Assembly (NCBI RefSeq): GCF_050529585.1
Contig: NZ_CP172882.1
Coordinates: forward strand, 2,604,001-2,668,000
Source of the DNA: Enterococcus_D sp050529585
Lineage (GTDB): Bacteria > Bacillota > Bacilli > Lactobacillales > Enterococcaceae
Reading direction: 5' to 3'
DNA: 64,000 nt
The notes under the pieces were generated by a model. That model ran no database searches. It worked only from the letters and a program-made list of their open reading frames with translations, and was not told the origin of the DNA. The translations under genes were made by a program, and so were the position numbers. The first letter of the stretch is position 1. Every line of letters begins with the position of its first letter. Of the stretch, positions 16,621-24,980 are shown in pieces.

Positions 16621-17637
16621 TTATAGATCTTGCACATGTTGTGTAAAGAAAGTTTTTATATAGCTGATTCTGCGTGAATGGCCACACATAGATTTTAAGA
16701 TATAAGATAAACAAACCCCACCTATCGTCCAACCAAATAACTGAAAACCCGACCAGCCATAGGCCCATTTACCAAGTTCTAAAATCAAAGGATGAACAAA
16801 GAAACACCACCTGCTGAACTTTCTCGCCCATGCAGCAGAGGCGAAAGCATGTTGTGTGGTTCTCCGTGTCACAAAGGCCGTGATCAAAAAAACGATTGGG
16901 ACCAAAGAAAATAAAAAGTTTTTATCATCTCCTTGATTTTGATAGACCACGACCCCTTCGATACATACACTCATCACTGACAGACACAAGAGGAGGTAGT
17001 GATTTCGCTTGGTAAAAACGATTTGTTTGCCCTCTGCTAGAAAAAAACCGCACAGTATAAATAAAAAGCTATAGAACAACCCATTGCGCGTAGTCAAAAA
17101 TAGATGACGATACTGCTGATAAATAGCAGCAATCGGCGCTGGAAGATAAGCTGAATACGTTTCGACAGAGCCAATCATATACAAAATACTGGCTATACCA
17201 AACTGAATCCGATAGCCAAATCGTTGTGTCCCACGGACCAACCACATCCCCATCATAAGTGCAGGGAAATACCAAAGATGATAAAAAACACCAATCGTCA
17301 TATAGGCAATAATAAGGATAAAGGGATATACCCAGACGGGCAGTCCCTTCAGATATTGCATTTGTTGAACATACAGGATGCCTATTGGTGCATACAGGAG
17401 TGTCCAAAACAGATAAACCGATCGTTGTTTGCACCACCATTTTCGAAAGGCATGTGCTCCCGTCTGATAAAAATAGCCATTTAACATGAGAAAGAAAGGA
17501 ACGGCCATTCGGCAAATCATACTTTTTATCACAAAATGAACCACTTCATTTTCTGCCAAACGACCACAATGGATCAACACAACCAATAATGCAGCCACCA
17601 GCTGGCCATAGTCGACTAAGGGATATTTTTGCTTCAA
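16621..17637 (-). CDS. Acyltransferase 3 family membrane protein
   Basis: The protein is highly hydrophobic with about ten helices. Its first helix holds 'VDYGQLVAALLVVLIHCGRL', whose His fits the catalytic His of acyltransferase-3 enzymes (OafA/VanT-N type), and later 'VPFFLMLNGYFY' and 'SRWCFFVHPLILELG' agree. Such enzymes acylate surface sugars or other cell-envelope targets. I choose a TTG at 17637 since GGAGG lies 7 bases before it. An ATG at 17754 would add 39 residues with another hydrophobic stretch and no ribosome site. Target unknown. Confidence 0.8.
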   Translation of the reverse strand: MKQKYPLVDYGQLVAALLVVLIHCGRLAENEVVHFVIKSMICRMAVPFFLMLNGYFYQTGAHAFRKWWCKQRSVYLFWTLLYAPIGILYVQQMQYLKGLPVWVYPFILIIAYMTIGVFYHLWYFPALMMGMWLVRGTQRFGYRIQFGIASILYMIGSVETYSAYLPAPIAAIYQQYRHLFLTTRNGLFYSFLFILCGFFLAEGKQIVFTKRNHYLLLCLSVMSVCIEGVVVYQNQGDDKNFLFSLVPIVFLITAFVTRRTTQHAFASAAWARKFSRWCFFVHPLILELGKWAYGWSGFQLFGWTIGGVCLSYILKSMCGHSRRISYIKTFFTQHVQDL

Positions 17638-17791
17638 CGTGCTTCCTCCTCGTTTTTTATTGACAATAAACGAAGGGATCAGCAAATATAAGCAACAAAT
17701 CAATACAAGATATTTATGACTGTGCAACATGTAAGAACATTGATATATCAGCATGTTATCTTTTGTTGCATATCATTATTCATCGCACTGC

Positions 17792-17820
17792 TTGGGGTGA
17801 AGGGAAAATTTTGTTATAAT
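17792..17820 (+). promoter_or_regulatory. Promoter of the XRE regulator gene
   Basis: -35 TTGGGG (17792-17797) and -10 TATAAT (17815-17820) have a 17-bp spacer, ending about 20 bases before the gene. Confidence 0.7.
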
Positions 17821-17840
17821 CAAGCATCATGGAGGACGTT

Positions 17841-18635
17841 ATGAATATCGGGAAAATCATTAAAGAAGAACGCACTGCACGCCACTTGACACAAGAACAA
17901 TTAGCCAGTGAATTTTTTGTGACGCGGCAACTGATTTCAAAGTGGGAGAATGAAAAAAGCTACCCTGACTTAGATCAAGTCGTGAAATTAAGCGAATATT
18001 TTTCACTCCCTTTAGATTATCTGCTAAAAGAAGACCAAGCGATGATCAAAGAATTAAACTTAGATAGCCGACGAAAGAAATGGAGCAAGTGGTTGCTTGT
18101 GATACTTACTACGCTAAGTATCGTGTTAATGACACTACTCGCTGCCGGATTTTGGATCGATCCTGTCTTTGTCAACAAATCAGATATCACTATCACTGCA
18201 ATCGAAAAATATCATTTACCTGAAAAAACCGTGAAGAATCAAATCACAGGTCAAGAAATCACGTTACCGGAAGATGTTGAATATGTCGTGCACTTCACGT
18301 ATCACAGACCTTTCACTGATTTAGGTAAACTATCAGGCTATAAATACAGTCAACAAGGGGCGGATGTAAAAACCCAGATTAACGGCTACCGGAAACTCTC
18401 TTTCAAAAAACAACACAGTCTGTTGGTCATTCGCAGTACAAGAGAAACCAGTAGTACGAATCCATCATTAAATATCGGCAAAAATATCTACTTGATGAAC
18501 ACAAAAAAAGCCGGTCAATACTATCAACAACAAGATGCCACAGACAAAGGCAATATTGCTGATATCAGCGACTTACTTTTCTCAGCTGAAGAGCTCGCTG
18601 CTTTACCCTATACACCAGGCACATTACCGTATTGA
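17841..18635 (+). CDS. XRE-family transcriptional regulator with membrane anchor
   Basis: An N-terminal Cro/CI HTH ('IIKEERTARHLTQEQLASEF', 'VTRQLISKWENEKSYPDLDQ') is joined to a transmembrane helix ('WLLVILTTLSIVLMTLLAAG', about residue 85-105) and a ~150-residue domain outside or at the membrane that I do not recognise. It could transmit an envelope signal to DNA. GGAGG lies 5 bases before the ATG at 17841; the ATG at 17829 overlaps that site. It is divergent from the acyltransferase gene, a possible target. Confidence 0.85.
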   Translation: MNIGKIIKEERTARHLTQEQLASEFFVTRQLISKWENEKSYPDLDQVVKLSEYFSLPLDYLLKEDQAMIKELNLDSRRKKWSKWLLVILTTLSIVLMTLLAAGFWIDPVFVNKSDITITAIEKYHLPEKTVKNQITGQEITLPEDVEYVVHFTYHRPFTDLGKLSGYKYSQQGADVKTQINGYRKLSFKKQHSLLVIRSTRETSSTNPSLNIGKNIYLMNTKKAGQYYQQQDATDKGNIADISDLLFSAEELAALPYTPGTLPY

Positions 18636-18711
18636 CGCATGCGTGTTTATGATCAATCACAGTTCGTTTGACGTGACACCGATTTTTGGCGCCTGTGATT
18701 GCCGCATAAAG

Positions 18712-18756
18712 CAAAAAAATAACCCTCTGCCTTAAATGGCGATGGTTATTTTTTTG
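18712..18756. terminator. Bidirectional terminator
   Basis: CAAAAAAATAACC (18712-18724) pairs with GGTTATTTTTTTG (18744-18756); both strands end in T-runs. It separates the XRE gene from the convergent CPBP gene. Confidence 0.85.
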
Positions 18757-18793
18757 TCGCATGCAGTCGCAAAGCACCATTGTCAGACCTCTT

Positions 18794-19459
18794 TTACAAA
18801 AACATCAGCACGATAGCACCAAGGACATTGTTCAAAAAATGAACTGCGATTGCAGCTTCTAATCGTTTGGTTTTCACATAGACAAGTGCCATCAATAACC
18901 CAATCAAAGCATAAATGACAAACTCGATCCAACTGGTTGCGGTGTGCGCGAGCCCAAACAAAACCACACTGACAACGATGCCGACGATTTGATACTTCTC
19001 AAACAATAAGCCAATGATGCCCCCGCGAAAGACGATTTCTTCCATCACTGGTGCAGCCACGGCAATCAGCAAGAAAATCAAGAGCGGATTTTCACCTATA
19101 AATAGATTGTTTATCAGTGCATCATTGGCAGTCGATTGCTGACCGGTATTGGCTTGCAAGAAACTCGTGCCAACGATGGCAATGATCCTGCCAAGGACAA
19201 ACGCCCCAACGATCCATAGCCAGTTTTTCTTGGTGGACCAATCGAAGCGAAAACTGGCAAGATTCAATTTCTTTGCTATCCACATACTCAATCCGATATT
19301 GATCAACACCATCGCGATCAACCCATAGGCAATCAGACTGGGTATATAGGTTTCACCAACCTCTAAATAATAGTACTTCACTATTCCAAAAGTGGTCATA
19401 CTGACTTGGCTCAACATAAATAATCCGACAACGATACACACATTTTTGATTGCTTTCAT
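18794..19459 (-). CDS. CPBP family intramembrane metalloprotease
   Basis: The 221 residues have about seven helices. The CPBP/Abi motifs are present: 'EEIVFRGG' (EExxxR), 'FGLAHTATSWIEF' and 'AIAVHFLNN', which together give the Glu and His residues of the intramembrane active site. Family members include bacteriocin self-immunity proteins and CAAX proteases. The gene stands alone behind AGGAGG. No bacteriocin gene is apparent nearby. Confidence 0.88.
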   Translation of the reverse strand: MKAIKNVCIVVGLFMLSQVSMTTFGIVKYYYLEVGETYIPSLIAYGLIAMVLINIGLSMWIAKKLNLASFRFDWSTKKNWLWIVGAFVLGRIIAIVGTSFLQANTGQQSTANDALINNLFIGENPLLIFLLIAVAAPVMEEIVFRGGIIGLLFEKYQIVGIVVSVVLFGLAHTATSWIEFVIYALIGLLMALVYVKTKRLEAAIAVHFLNNVLGAIVLMFL

Positions 19460-19597
19460 AAATCCTCCTACTCGATATAGTTATATTTGTTCATGAAACA
19501 TGAATCCTTTCATTCTATAGTACCGATGATCCATCTGTGAATCAAGCGCGTTCAACAAAAGAATCACTATAAATTTGAAGCGTTTTACAACAATCGA

Positions 19598-19626
19598 TTG
19601 TATTCACCTTTTCGCTATGATACACT
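19598..19626 (+). promoter_or_regulatory. Promoter of the ABC-2 operon
   Basis: -35 TTGTAT (19598-19603) and -10 TACACT (19621-19626) are 17 bp apart. The start would leave a leader of about 120 bases before the first gene. Confidence 0.55.
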
Positions 19627-19692
19627 ATTTCTACTTTTTGTTTGGCTGACGAACCGCTGCCCCAACCATGTTCGTTTGGACCATCTCGTTGC

Positions 19693-19719
19693 GGGTATTC
19701 GATTGCGAATACTCTTTTT
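19693..19719 (+). terminator. Leader terminator (possible attenuator) of the ABC-2 operon
   Basis: A 9-bp stem (19693-19701 with 19706-19714, 4-base loop) is followed by five Ts, between the promoter and the first gene of the operon. Upstream CCGC can pair with GCGG (19690-19693) at the foot of the stem, which could act as a competing fold. Confidence 0.6.
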
Positions 19720-19755
19720 GTCGCGTTGTTGTCGAAAGAAAGTGAGTGAATCCAA

Positions 19756-20727
19756 ATGATCCAAGTAGAGCACCTCAGTAAAACATTCCATGTCGCAAAA
19801 AGGCAAAGTGGGTTTTGGGCTGCCACAAAGGCCTTTGTTTCAAGAGAAACCACTATGATCCATGCCCTGCAAGATATTAGTTTCACGATTCAAGAAGGCG
19901 AAATGGTCGGCTACATCGGACCCAACGGTGCTGGCAAGAGTACCACGATCAAAATGATGTGTGGCATTTTGACACCGGATCAAGGCCAATGTCTGATCAA
20001 TGGTCGAATTCCTTGGCAAGACCGGAGGCAGCACGTCAAAGAAATTGGCGTGGTTTTTGGACAACGCAGCCAACTATGGTGGGATGTCCCTGTGATCGAT
20101 AGTTTTGATCTGATTAGAGATATTTATCAAGTCGATCCTCCACGTTATCAACAAAATTTGAATGAACTGACCCTGCTATTAGATTTAGGTGAGCTGCTCA
20201 AAACACCTGCCCGTTCATTAAGTTTAGGCCAACGAATGCGCTGTGAAATAGCTGCTTCTTTACTGCATGACCCAAAGATTCTTTTCCTAGATGAACCGAC
20301 GATTGGATTAGATGCTGTGTCTAAAATCGCTGTACGCCAATTTATCAAACGCCTGAATAAAGAAAAAGGCACCACGGTCATTTTGACCACCCATGATATG
20401 CAGGATATCGAAGCCCTAACCCAACGTATTTTATTGATTGGCAAAGGAAAAATGCTGCTTGATGGTCATTTAGACGAACTCAAGCAGCGATTTTCAGATG
20501 AAAAAACGGTCACCATTGATTACACAGGTACATTACCACCTTTACCTGCATCTGTCCAAACGGTTGAAGAAACCGTTGGGCGGGTTGTCCTAAAAGTCGA
20601 CCCTACCTTTTCTGTCCCACAATTGATCAATTTTGTCAGTCAGCATGCTGCTATCACGGATTTGGCTGTGGCACATATCACTGCTGAAGAAATGGTAGCG
20701 AAGATGTATCAGGAGTATCACATATGA
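19756..20727 (+). CDS. ABC-2 type exporter ATPase
   Basis: The 323-residue ATPase has Walker A 'GPNGAGKSTTIKMM', signature 'LSLGQRMRCEIAASLLH', Walker B 'ILFLDEPTIGLD' and 'TTHDMQD'. The N-terminal 'RQSGFWAATKAFVSRETT' insertion and the 'VVFGQRSQLWWDVPVIDSF' segment are typical of the ATPases that pair with two DUF990-like six-helix permeases. It forms a unit with the next two genes, overlapping the first permease by 4 bases. The ribosome site is weak, which fits regulation at the leader. Substrate unknown. Confidence 0.9.
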   Translation: MIQVEHLSKTFHVAKRQSGFWAATKAFVSRETTMIHALQDISFTIQEGEMVGYIGPNGAGKSTTIKMMCGILTPDQGQCLINGRIPWQDRRQHVKEIGVVFGQRSQLWWDVPVIDSFDLIRDIYQVDPPRYQQNLNELTLLLDLGELLKTPARSLSLGQRMRCEIAASLLHDPKILFLDEPTIGLDAVSKIAVRQFIKRLNKEKGTTVILTTHDMQDIEALTQRILLIGKGKMLLDGHLDELKQRFSDEKTVTIDYTGTLPPLPASVQTVEETVGRVVLKVDPTFSVPQLINFVSQHAAITDLAVAHITAEEMVAKMYQEYHI

Positions 20728-21527
20728 TCAAATACGCTGCACTATTTCGGATACGTTTTATCCATACATTGCAATATCGTTCTGCAGCAATTGCTGGGAT
20801 GGTTACGCAGTTTGTTTGGGGAATGATGGAGATTCTCGCTTTTCATGCTTTTTATCAAACGGATGCCACTGCTTTTCCTATGACCTTTCAACAGACAGTT
20901 TCTTATGTCTGGATGCAGCAAGCTTTTTTGTCTTTGTTTATGCTTTGGTTTTTTGAAAATGAGATTTTTGAGGCAATCACAAGTGGATCGATTGCCTATG
21001 AATTGGCCCGTCCAATGGATCTATACAATAAGTGGTTTTGCCAATCCATCGCCAATCGCTTGGCAAAAACTTTGCTTCGCTGTTTGCCGATTTTTGGCAT
21101 TGCTTTCTTATTGCCTGCGCCTTATCGTCTTGTGTTACCTGCCAATCTGACGACACTCTTACTTTTTATACTTTCTTTATTGCTCAGTTTAGGGGTTGTG
21201 GTGTCAGTATCTCAATTGATCTATATTTCAACGTTCTATACCTTGTCGTCGATTGGGGTGCGGGTAGTTGTTGGTGCGATCGGCGAATTTCTGGCTGGTG
21301 GTATCGTGCCACTTCCATTCTTTCCACAACCATTCCGGCAACTGGCTGAATTATTGCCTTTTGCCGCCATGCAAAATGTGCCTTTGCGGATTTATAGTGG
21401 TGATTTACAAGGATTTGATGCGTTGGATAGTCTGCTGCTGCAAATCTTTTGGCTCATCACATTGTTGATGCTCGGGAAATGGTGGATAAAAAAAGCCCTG
21501 CAACGGGTCGTCGTTCAAGGAGGATAA
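20724..21527 (+). CDS. ABC-2 family permease, first subunit
   Basis: The 267 residues form six hydrophobic segments. 'YELARPMDLYNKWFCQSIAN' and 'GGIVPLPFFPQPFRQLAELL' match the ABC-2 permease family with a partner of the same size. It starts inside the stop codon of the ATPase gene (ATGA) behind AGGAG. It probably dimerises with the next product. Confidence 0.85.
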   Translation: MIKYAALFRIRFIHTLQYRSAAIAGMVTQFVWGMMEILAFHAFYQTDATAFPMTFQQTVSYVWMQQAFLSLFMLWFFENEIFEAITSGSIAYELARPMDLYNKWFCQSIANRLAKTLLRCLPIFGIAFLLPAPYRLVLPANLTTLLLFILSLLLSLGVVVSVSQLIYISTFYTLSSIGVRVVVGAIGEFLAGGIVPLPFFPQPFRQLAELLPFAAMQNVPLRIYSGDLQGFDALDSLLLQIFWLITLLMLGKWWIKKALQRVVVQGG

Positions 21528-21531
21528 CATA

Positions 21532-22305
21532 ATGGTCTATTGGCACTACTTTTGCATCCATTTGAAAAGTCAAATGCAGTATAAAGTTTCTTTTATTTTC
21601 ACGACATTGGGTCAGTTTCTTGGTTCCCTTACTGCATTTCTAGGTATTTGGTTTATGTTCACACGATTCTATCAAGTCGATGGTTTCCGTTTCGAAGAGG
21701 TCTTGTTGTGTTTTGCGACGGTATTATTGTCTTATTCGATTGCTGAATGTTTTGGTCGGGGGTTCGACCTTTTTCCCCAGATGATCAGCAATGGCGAATT
21801 TGATCGTGCATTGGTTCGACCCCGGTCGCTGATTTTTCAAGTTTTGGCCTCTAAGATGGAGTTTTCTCGTATTGGCCGTTTCCTACAAGCGGTGCTGGTC
21901 TTCCTCTATGCGATACCCCAAAGTGGGGTAAGCTGGCATATTGGCACGATCGTCACACTTTGCTTGATGATCATTTGCGGCAGTATCTTTTTTGGTTTAT
22001 TGTTTATCGTCTATGCAGCCATCTCATTTTTCACGATCCAAGGACTGGAATTTATGAATATTTTTACAGATGGCGCTAGAGAGTTTGGGCGTTACCCTTT
22101 CAGTATTTACGGTAAACAAGTCTTGCGATTGTTGACCTATGTCATTCCAATGGCATGGTTTCAATACTATCCTTTTCTCTACCTCATTGGTCAATCCACC
22201 AATCCCTGGTGGATCGCATCGCCGCTTGTCTGCTTGGTCTTTGCTTTTCCAGCACTGTGGTTCTGGCGGATCGGGCTGAAGAATTATGTATCGACAGGGT
22301 CATAA
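21532..22305 (+). CDS. ABC-2 family permease, second subunit
   Basis: The 257 residues have six helices and the same 'ISNGEFDRALVRPRSLIFQV' and 'YPFSIYGKQVLRLLTYVIPM' landmarks as its class. It follows the first permease by 4 bases behind AAGGAGG, and a terminator stands 20 bases after it. The three proteins together form a complete exporter. Confidence 0.85.
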   Translation: MVYWHYFCIHLKSQMQYKVSFIFTTLGQFLGSLTAFLGIWFMFTRFYQVDGFRFEEVLLCFATVLLSYSIAECFGRGFDLFPQMISNGEFDRALVRPRSLIFQVLASKMEFSRIGRFLQAVLVFLYAIPQSGVSWHIGTIVTLCLMIICGSIFFGLLFIVYAAISFFTIQGLEFMNIFTDGAREFGRYPFSIYGKQVLRLLTYVIPMAWFQYYPFLYLIGQSTNPWWIASPLVCLVFAFPALWFWRIGLKNYVSTGS

Positions 22306-22324
22306 CTGTATCTCGTTATGATGA

Positions 22325-22372
22325 AAACCAGCAACTTTGTGATTATCTGTCATTAAGCTGCTGGTTTCTTCT
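22325..22372 (+). terminator. Terminator of the ABC-2 operon
   Basis: AAACCAGCA (22325-22333) pairs with TGCTGGTTT (22359-22367), followed by a T-rich stretch. A further inverted element TGTCA-GA-TGACA lies at 22425-22436 and may belong to the next gene's promoter. Confidence 0.7.
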
Positions 22373-22520
22373 CTAAGTTTCATTCTTCTGATACAACCGC
22401 TATCCTTGCCGTGCTTTGTAACTTTGTCAGATGACATCAAATTTGTCAAAGCTCTTTTTTCACCTAGGAAAATCATGCATTCTTTGATAAGATAGAAAAA
22501 AACGCAAAAGAGGACCTTTT

Positions 22521-22688
22521 ATGAGTATGTCCCTGATTTTCATCTTATTTTTGATCATTGATCTGATTCTATTGCGAATCAGTTATACGAAGAAACGTTT
22601 TGGCTTGTTATTTTTGTCTTTATCTGGACTGATTTTGATTAGTTTGGTCCTTGTCTCGGTCATTTTCTTTTTTCCGGATTATTTGTGA
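22521..22688 (+). CDS. Small membrane protein, 55 residues
   Basis: An ATG at 22521 is preceded by AGAGGA with good spacing and opens a 55-codon frame. The product has two hydrophobic stretches ('SLIFILFLIIDLILL', residues 4-18, and 'LLFLSLSGLILISLVLVSVI', residues 29-48) separated by a basic loop 'RISYTKKRFG', and ends 'FFFPDYL'. A strong terminator follows at 22753. No relative is recognised. Its separate ribosome site, positive-inside topology and own terminator argue that it is real. Confidence 0.6.
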   Translation: MSMSLIFILFLIIDLILLRISYTKKRFGLLFLSLSGLILISLVLVSVIFFFPDYL

Positions 22689-22752
22689 TACACCAATCAG
22701 TCTTTTTCCATCTAACCAATGAAACAGCCTAACCAAATGATGCTATATACAG

Positions 22753-22800
22753 AAACGACGGCAGCTTATCTTTAAAAGCTGTCGTCGTTTTTCTTTTTTC
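22753..22800 (+). terminator. Terminator after the small membrane protein gene
   Basis: A 14-bp stem (22753-22766 with 22777-22790, one G-T pair) is followed on the plus strand by a T-rich tail. It has no T-run on the minus strand, so it serves the small gene rather than the ABC operon. Confidence 0.8.
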
Positions 22801-22854
22801 CTTCTTACTTTGGGTCTTCTTCAAATCAGCGCACCAACAATCATCCACGACGTT

Positions 22855-23520
22855 TCATGTGCTAAAGTCCTGAATCCGGATAGATCGATCACAAACCTTA
22901 TCGATCAATGCCCCATCATGCGAAATCATGATGACTGTCATTTGCTTTTGCGCGCGCAAGAACTTGAATAAGTGGCGTTCATTGATTTTGTCTAAGCTAG
23001 CTGTGATTTCATCGCAAATCAAGATAGCCGGCTCTACTAATAAAGATAAGGCTAAAGAGACCCTTTGATACTGGCCGCCACTTAGCGTAGCTGGATATGC
23101 TGTTAATATACTAACAGGCAGATTGAAGTGAGCGATGATAGAAGTGATTCTATCATCTATTTTGTCTGCGGGCGCGAGGTGCCACAATTGTAATGGTTCT
23201 CGCAATAGTTGCGCCACTGTCTTCATTGGATCTAGTGACTTGCGGGAATATTGTGTCACCAATTGAATCTGTTGTGCCCATTCAGCTCTTGTATAGCTCG
23301 ATTGGACTTTTTCGCGTAGAAAGATCGTGCCCTGATCAGCCTTTTCTAACCCAGCAATGATTTTAACTAATGTTGATTTGCCACTGCCGTTTTCACCAAC
23401 TATTCCTAGCCATTCACCTTGTGCCAACTGGAAAGAGAGATTGTGAAAAATCGTTTGTTTATACGATTTCGACAACTGATTTACTTGTAAGAGTATTTCG
23501 TTAGGATTCAAATATATCAA
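22855..23520 (-). CDS. Oligopeptide/nickel-type ABC transporter ATPase (OppF/NikE-like)
   Basis: The 221-residue ATPase has Walker A 'GENGSGKSTLVKIIAG', signature 'LSGGQYQRVSLALSLL', Walker B 'ILICDEITASLD' and the H-loop 'MISHDG'. It lacks the C-terminal zinc/oligopeptide extension of larger OppF proteins. It overlaps the preceding ATPase gene by 20 bases; the apparent start is a TTG and the true start is uncertain by a few codons. It is last in the Zur-linked operon. Confidence 0.85.
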   Translation of the reverse strand: MIYLNPNEILLQVNQLSKSYKQTIFHNLSFQLAQGEWLGIVGENGSGKSTLVKIIAGLEKADQGTIFLREKVQSSYTRAEWAQQIQLVTQYSRKSLDPMKTVAQLLREPLQLWHLAPADKIDDRITSIIAHFNLPVSILTAYPATLSGGQYQRVSLALSLLVEPAILICDEITASLDKINERHLFKFLRAQKQMTVIMISHDGALIDKVCDRSIRIQDFST

Positions 23521-24217
23521 TCAATTCTTTCGTGTATTTTTGCTGAGGGTCATTCAGGATATCTTCAGTTTTTCCAGATTCGATCAGCTGTCCCTCTTTG
23601 ACGATCCCCAGATTGGTACTATAAGTGCGCGCAAGATCGAGATCATGGGTGATAAAGAAAATGGTGCAATGTTCCTCGATCTGCAACTTCTTCAACATTT
23701 GAAGCAATAATTTTTGGCTTTCAACATCTAAAGCACTTGTTGCCTCATCAGCAATGATTACTTCTGGTTTTGTTATTAATGCACATGCCAATACGATTTT
23801 TTGGCACATCCCTCCACTTAATTGATAGGGACGTTTCCTTAACAGGGCTTCGTCAGGCACCAAACCAACTTGCATTAGGGCTTCTCTCATTCGTATTTCC
23901 CATTCAGCTTTAGGGATTTTTTGCCCCCGCAACAGATGTCGTAATTGCGCAAGGATCGATACATTTGCTGCCAAACTATCCAGCGGATGCTGTAAAATCA
24001 CTTCTACTTGCTGACTGTTGACTATTATCTCGCCTTCCATCGCGAGGGAACGAGGAAGGTGCCGCAGCAATGCTTTTCCTATCAACGTTTTACCGCCACC
24101 ACTTTCGCCGATCAAACAATAAAAAGCTCCTTGTTCCACCTTTAGAGAAACATTATCCAGCAATCTCTTTTCATGTAAGGTTATAGATACCTGTTTTAAC
24201 TCAAGCATTGTGTTCAT
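23501..24217 (-). CDS. Oligopeptide/nickel-type ABC transporter ATPase (OppD/NikD-like)
   Basis: The 238 residues contain Walker A 'GESGGGKTLIGKALL', 'LSGGMCQKIVLACALI' as signature, Walker B 'VIIADEATSALD' and 'FITHDLDLARTYS'. Compared with classic OppD (~330 residues) it lacks the C-terminal extension, like NikD. It overlaps the upstream permease gene by 17 bases. AAAGG lies 5 bases before the ATG. Confidence 0.87.
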   Translation of the reverse strand: MNTMLELKQVSITLHEKRLLDNVSLKVEQGAFYCLIGESGGGKTLIGKALLRHLPRSLAMEGEIIVNSQQVEVILQHPLDSLAANVSILAQLRHLLRGQKIPKAEWEIRMREALMQVGLVPDEALLRKRPYQLSGGMCQKIVLACALITKPEVIIADEATSALDVESQKLLLQMLKKLQIEEHCTIFFITHDLDLARTYSTNLGIVKEGQLIESGKTEDILNDPQQKYTKELIDIFES

Positions 24218-24980
24218 AATATCCTTTCAATCGTTGTCCGATAGATTGCGTAACCAAGACCACCAGACATAACATCATTCCTGGAAAAATAAATAGCCAC
24301 GGTGCAGCATAAAAATAAAGCTTGCCATCATATAAAATCGTGCCCAATTCTGGTGTAGGCGGATGGACACCAATACCCAAAAATGCCAAGCCCGAAATAT
24401 TCAACATGATTCGACCAATATCTGTCACAAACAACGACAGCAATGCAGGACGCATAGAAGGCAAGACATGGTGGATCAACGTATGGAGGCCTTGAGATCC
24501 GCGCATTGGTGCCAATAAAATAAATTCTTGTTTGCGAATATCTAATACGACATTTCGGATAAAACGAATATATCGCCCTGACCAGCTGAAAGCCAATGCC
24601 ACCAAAACCGTTGTGATCGAATTTGTAAACAGCCCTGAACATACCAATGCAATCAGGATAGCTGGAATGCTGACGATGATATCTGCAAAAGTCGTGATAA
24701 CTGTATCGACAAATCCACCGAGACCACCTGCTAACCCACCGAGCAAAAGACTGACCAGCACGACACCAATCATTGATAGACCGGCATACCCCAACGAATA
24801 CGTTGTGCCGAATACCAACCGACTAAAGAGATCACGTCCCAGATAGTCTGTGCCCATCCAATGGTGCAGACTTGGTCCAAGCAAACGTTGATTTTTGATC
24901 ATTTCATATGGGTCTTGTAACGTGAGGAAAATACCGGTAATGATCAAAAAAAGGCCCAATAGTGCTACAGTCTTTCTCAT
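24201..24980 (-). CDS. Oligopeptide/nickel-type ABC transporter permease (OppC/NikC-like)
   Basis: The 259 residues show 'HWMGTDYLGRDLFSRLVFGT', the hallmark of OppC/DppC/NikC permeases, then five to six helices and the EAA-like 'GSQGLHTLIHHVLPSMRPAL'. It starts within the stop of the OppB-like gene (ATGA overlap) behind AAGGAG. Confidence 0.9.
   Translation of the reverse strand: MRKTVALLGLFLIITGIFLTLQDPYEMIKNQRLLGPSLHHWMGTDYLGRDLFSRLVFGTTYSLGYAGLSMIGVVLVSLLLGGLAGGLGGFVDTVITTFADIIVSIPAILIALVCSGLFTNSITTVLVALAFSWSGRYIRFIRNVVLDIRKQEFILLAPMRGSQGLHTLIHHVLPSMRPALLSLFVTDIGRIMLNISGLAFLGIGVHPPTPELGTILYDGKLYFYAAPWLFIFPGMMLCLVVLVTQSIGQRLKGYYEHNA

Noticed and set aside
16621..17637. VanT membrane serine racemase
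   Set aside because: Only the acyltransferase-like membrane part is present; there is no racemase domain.
18794..19459. Bacteriocin immunity gene in a bacteriocin cluster
   Set aside because: CPBP proteins can be immunity proteins, but no double-glycine leader peptide or bacteriocin transporter with a peptidase domain is nearby.
19668..19745. A 25-codon frame in the leader of the ABC-2 operon, as a possible attenuation leader peptide
   Set aside because: No ribosome site stands before its ATG, and its composition shows no run of regulatory codons.
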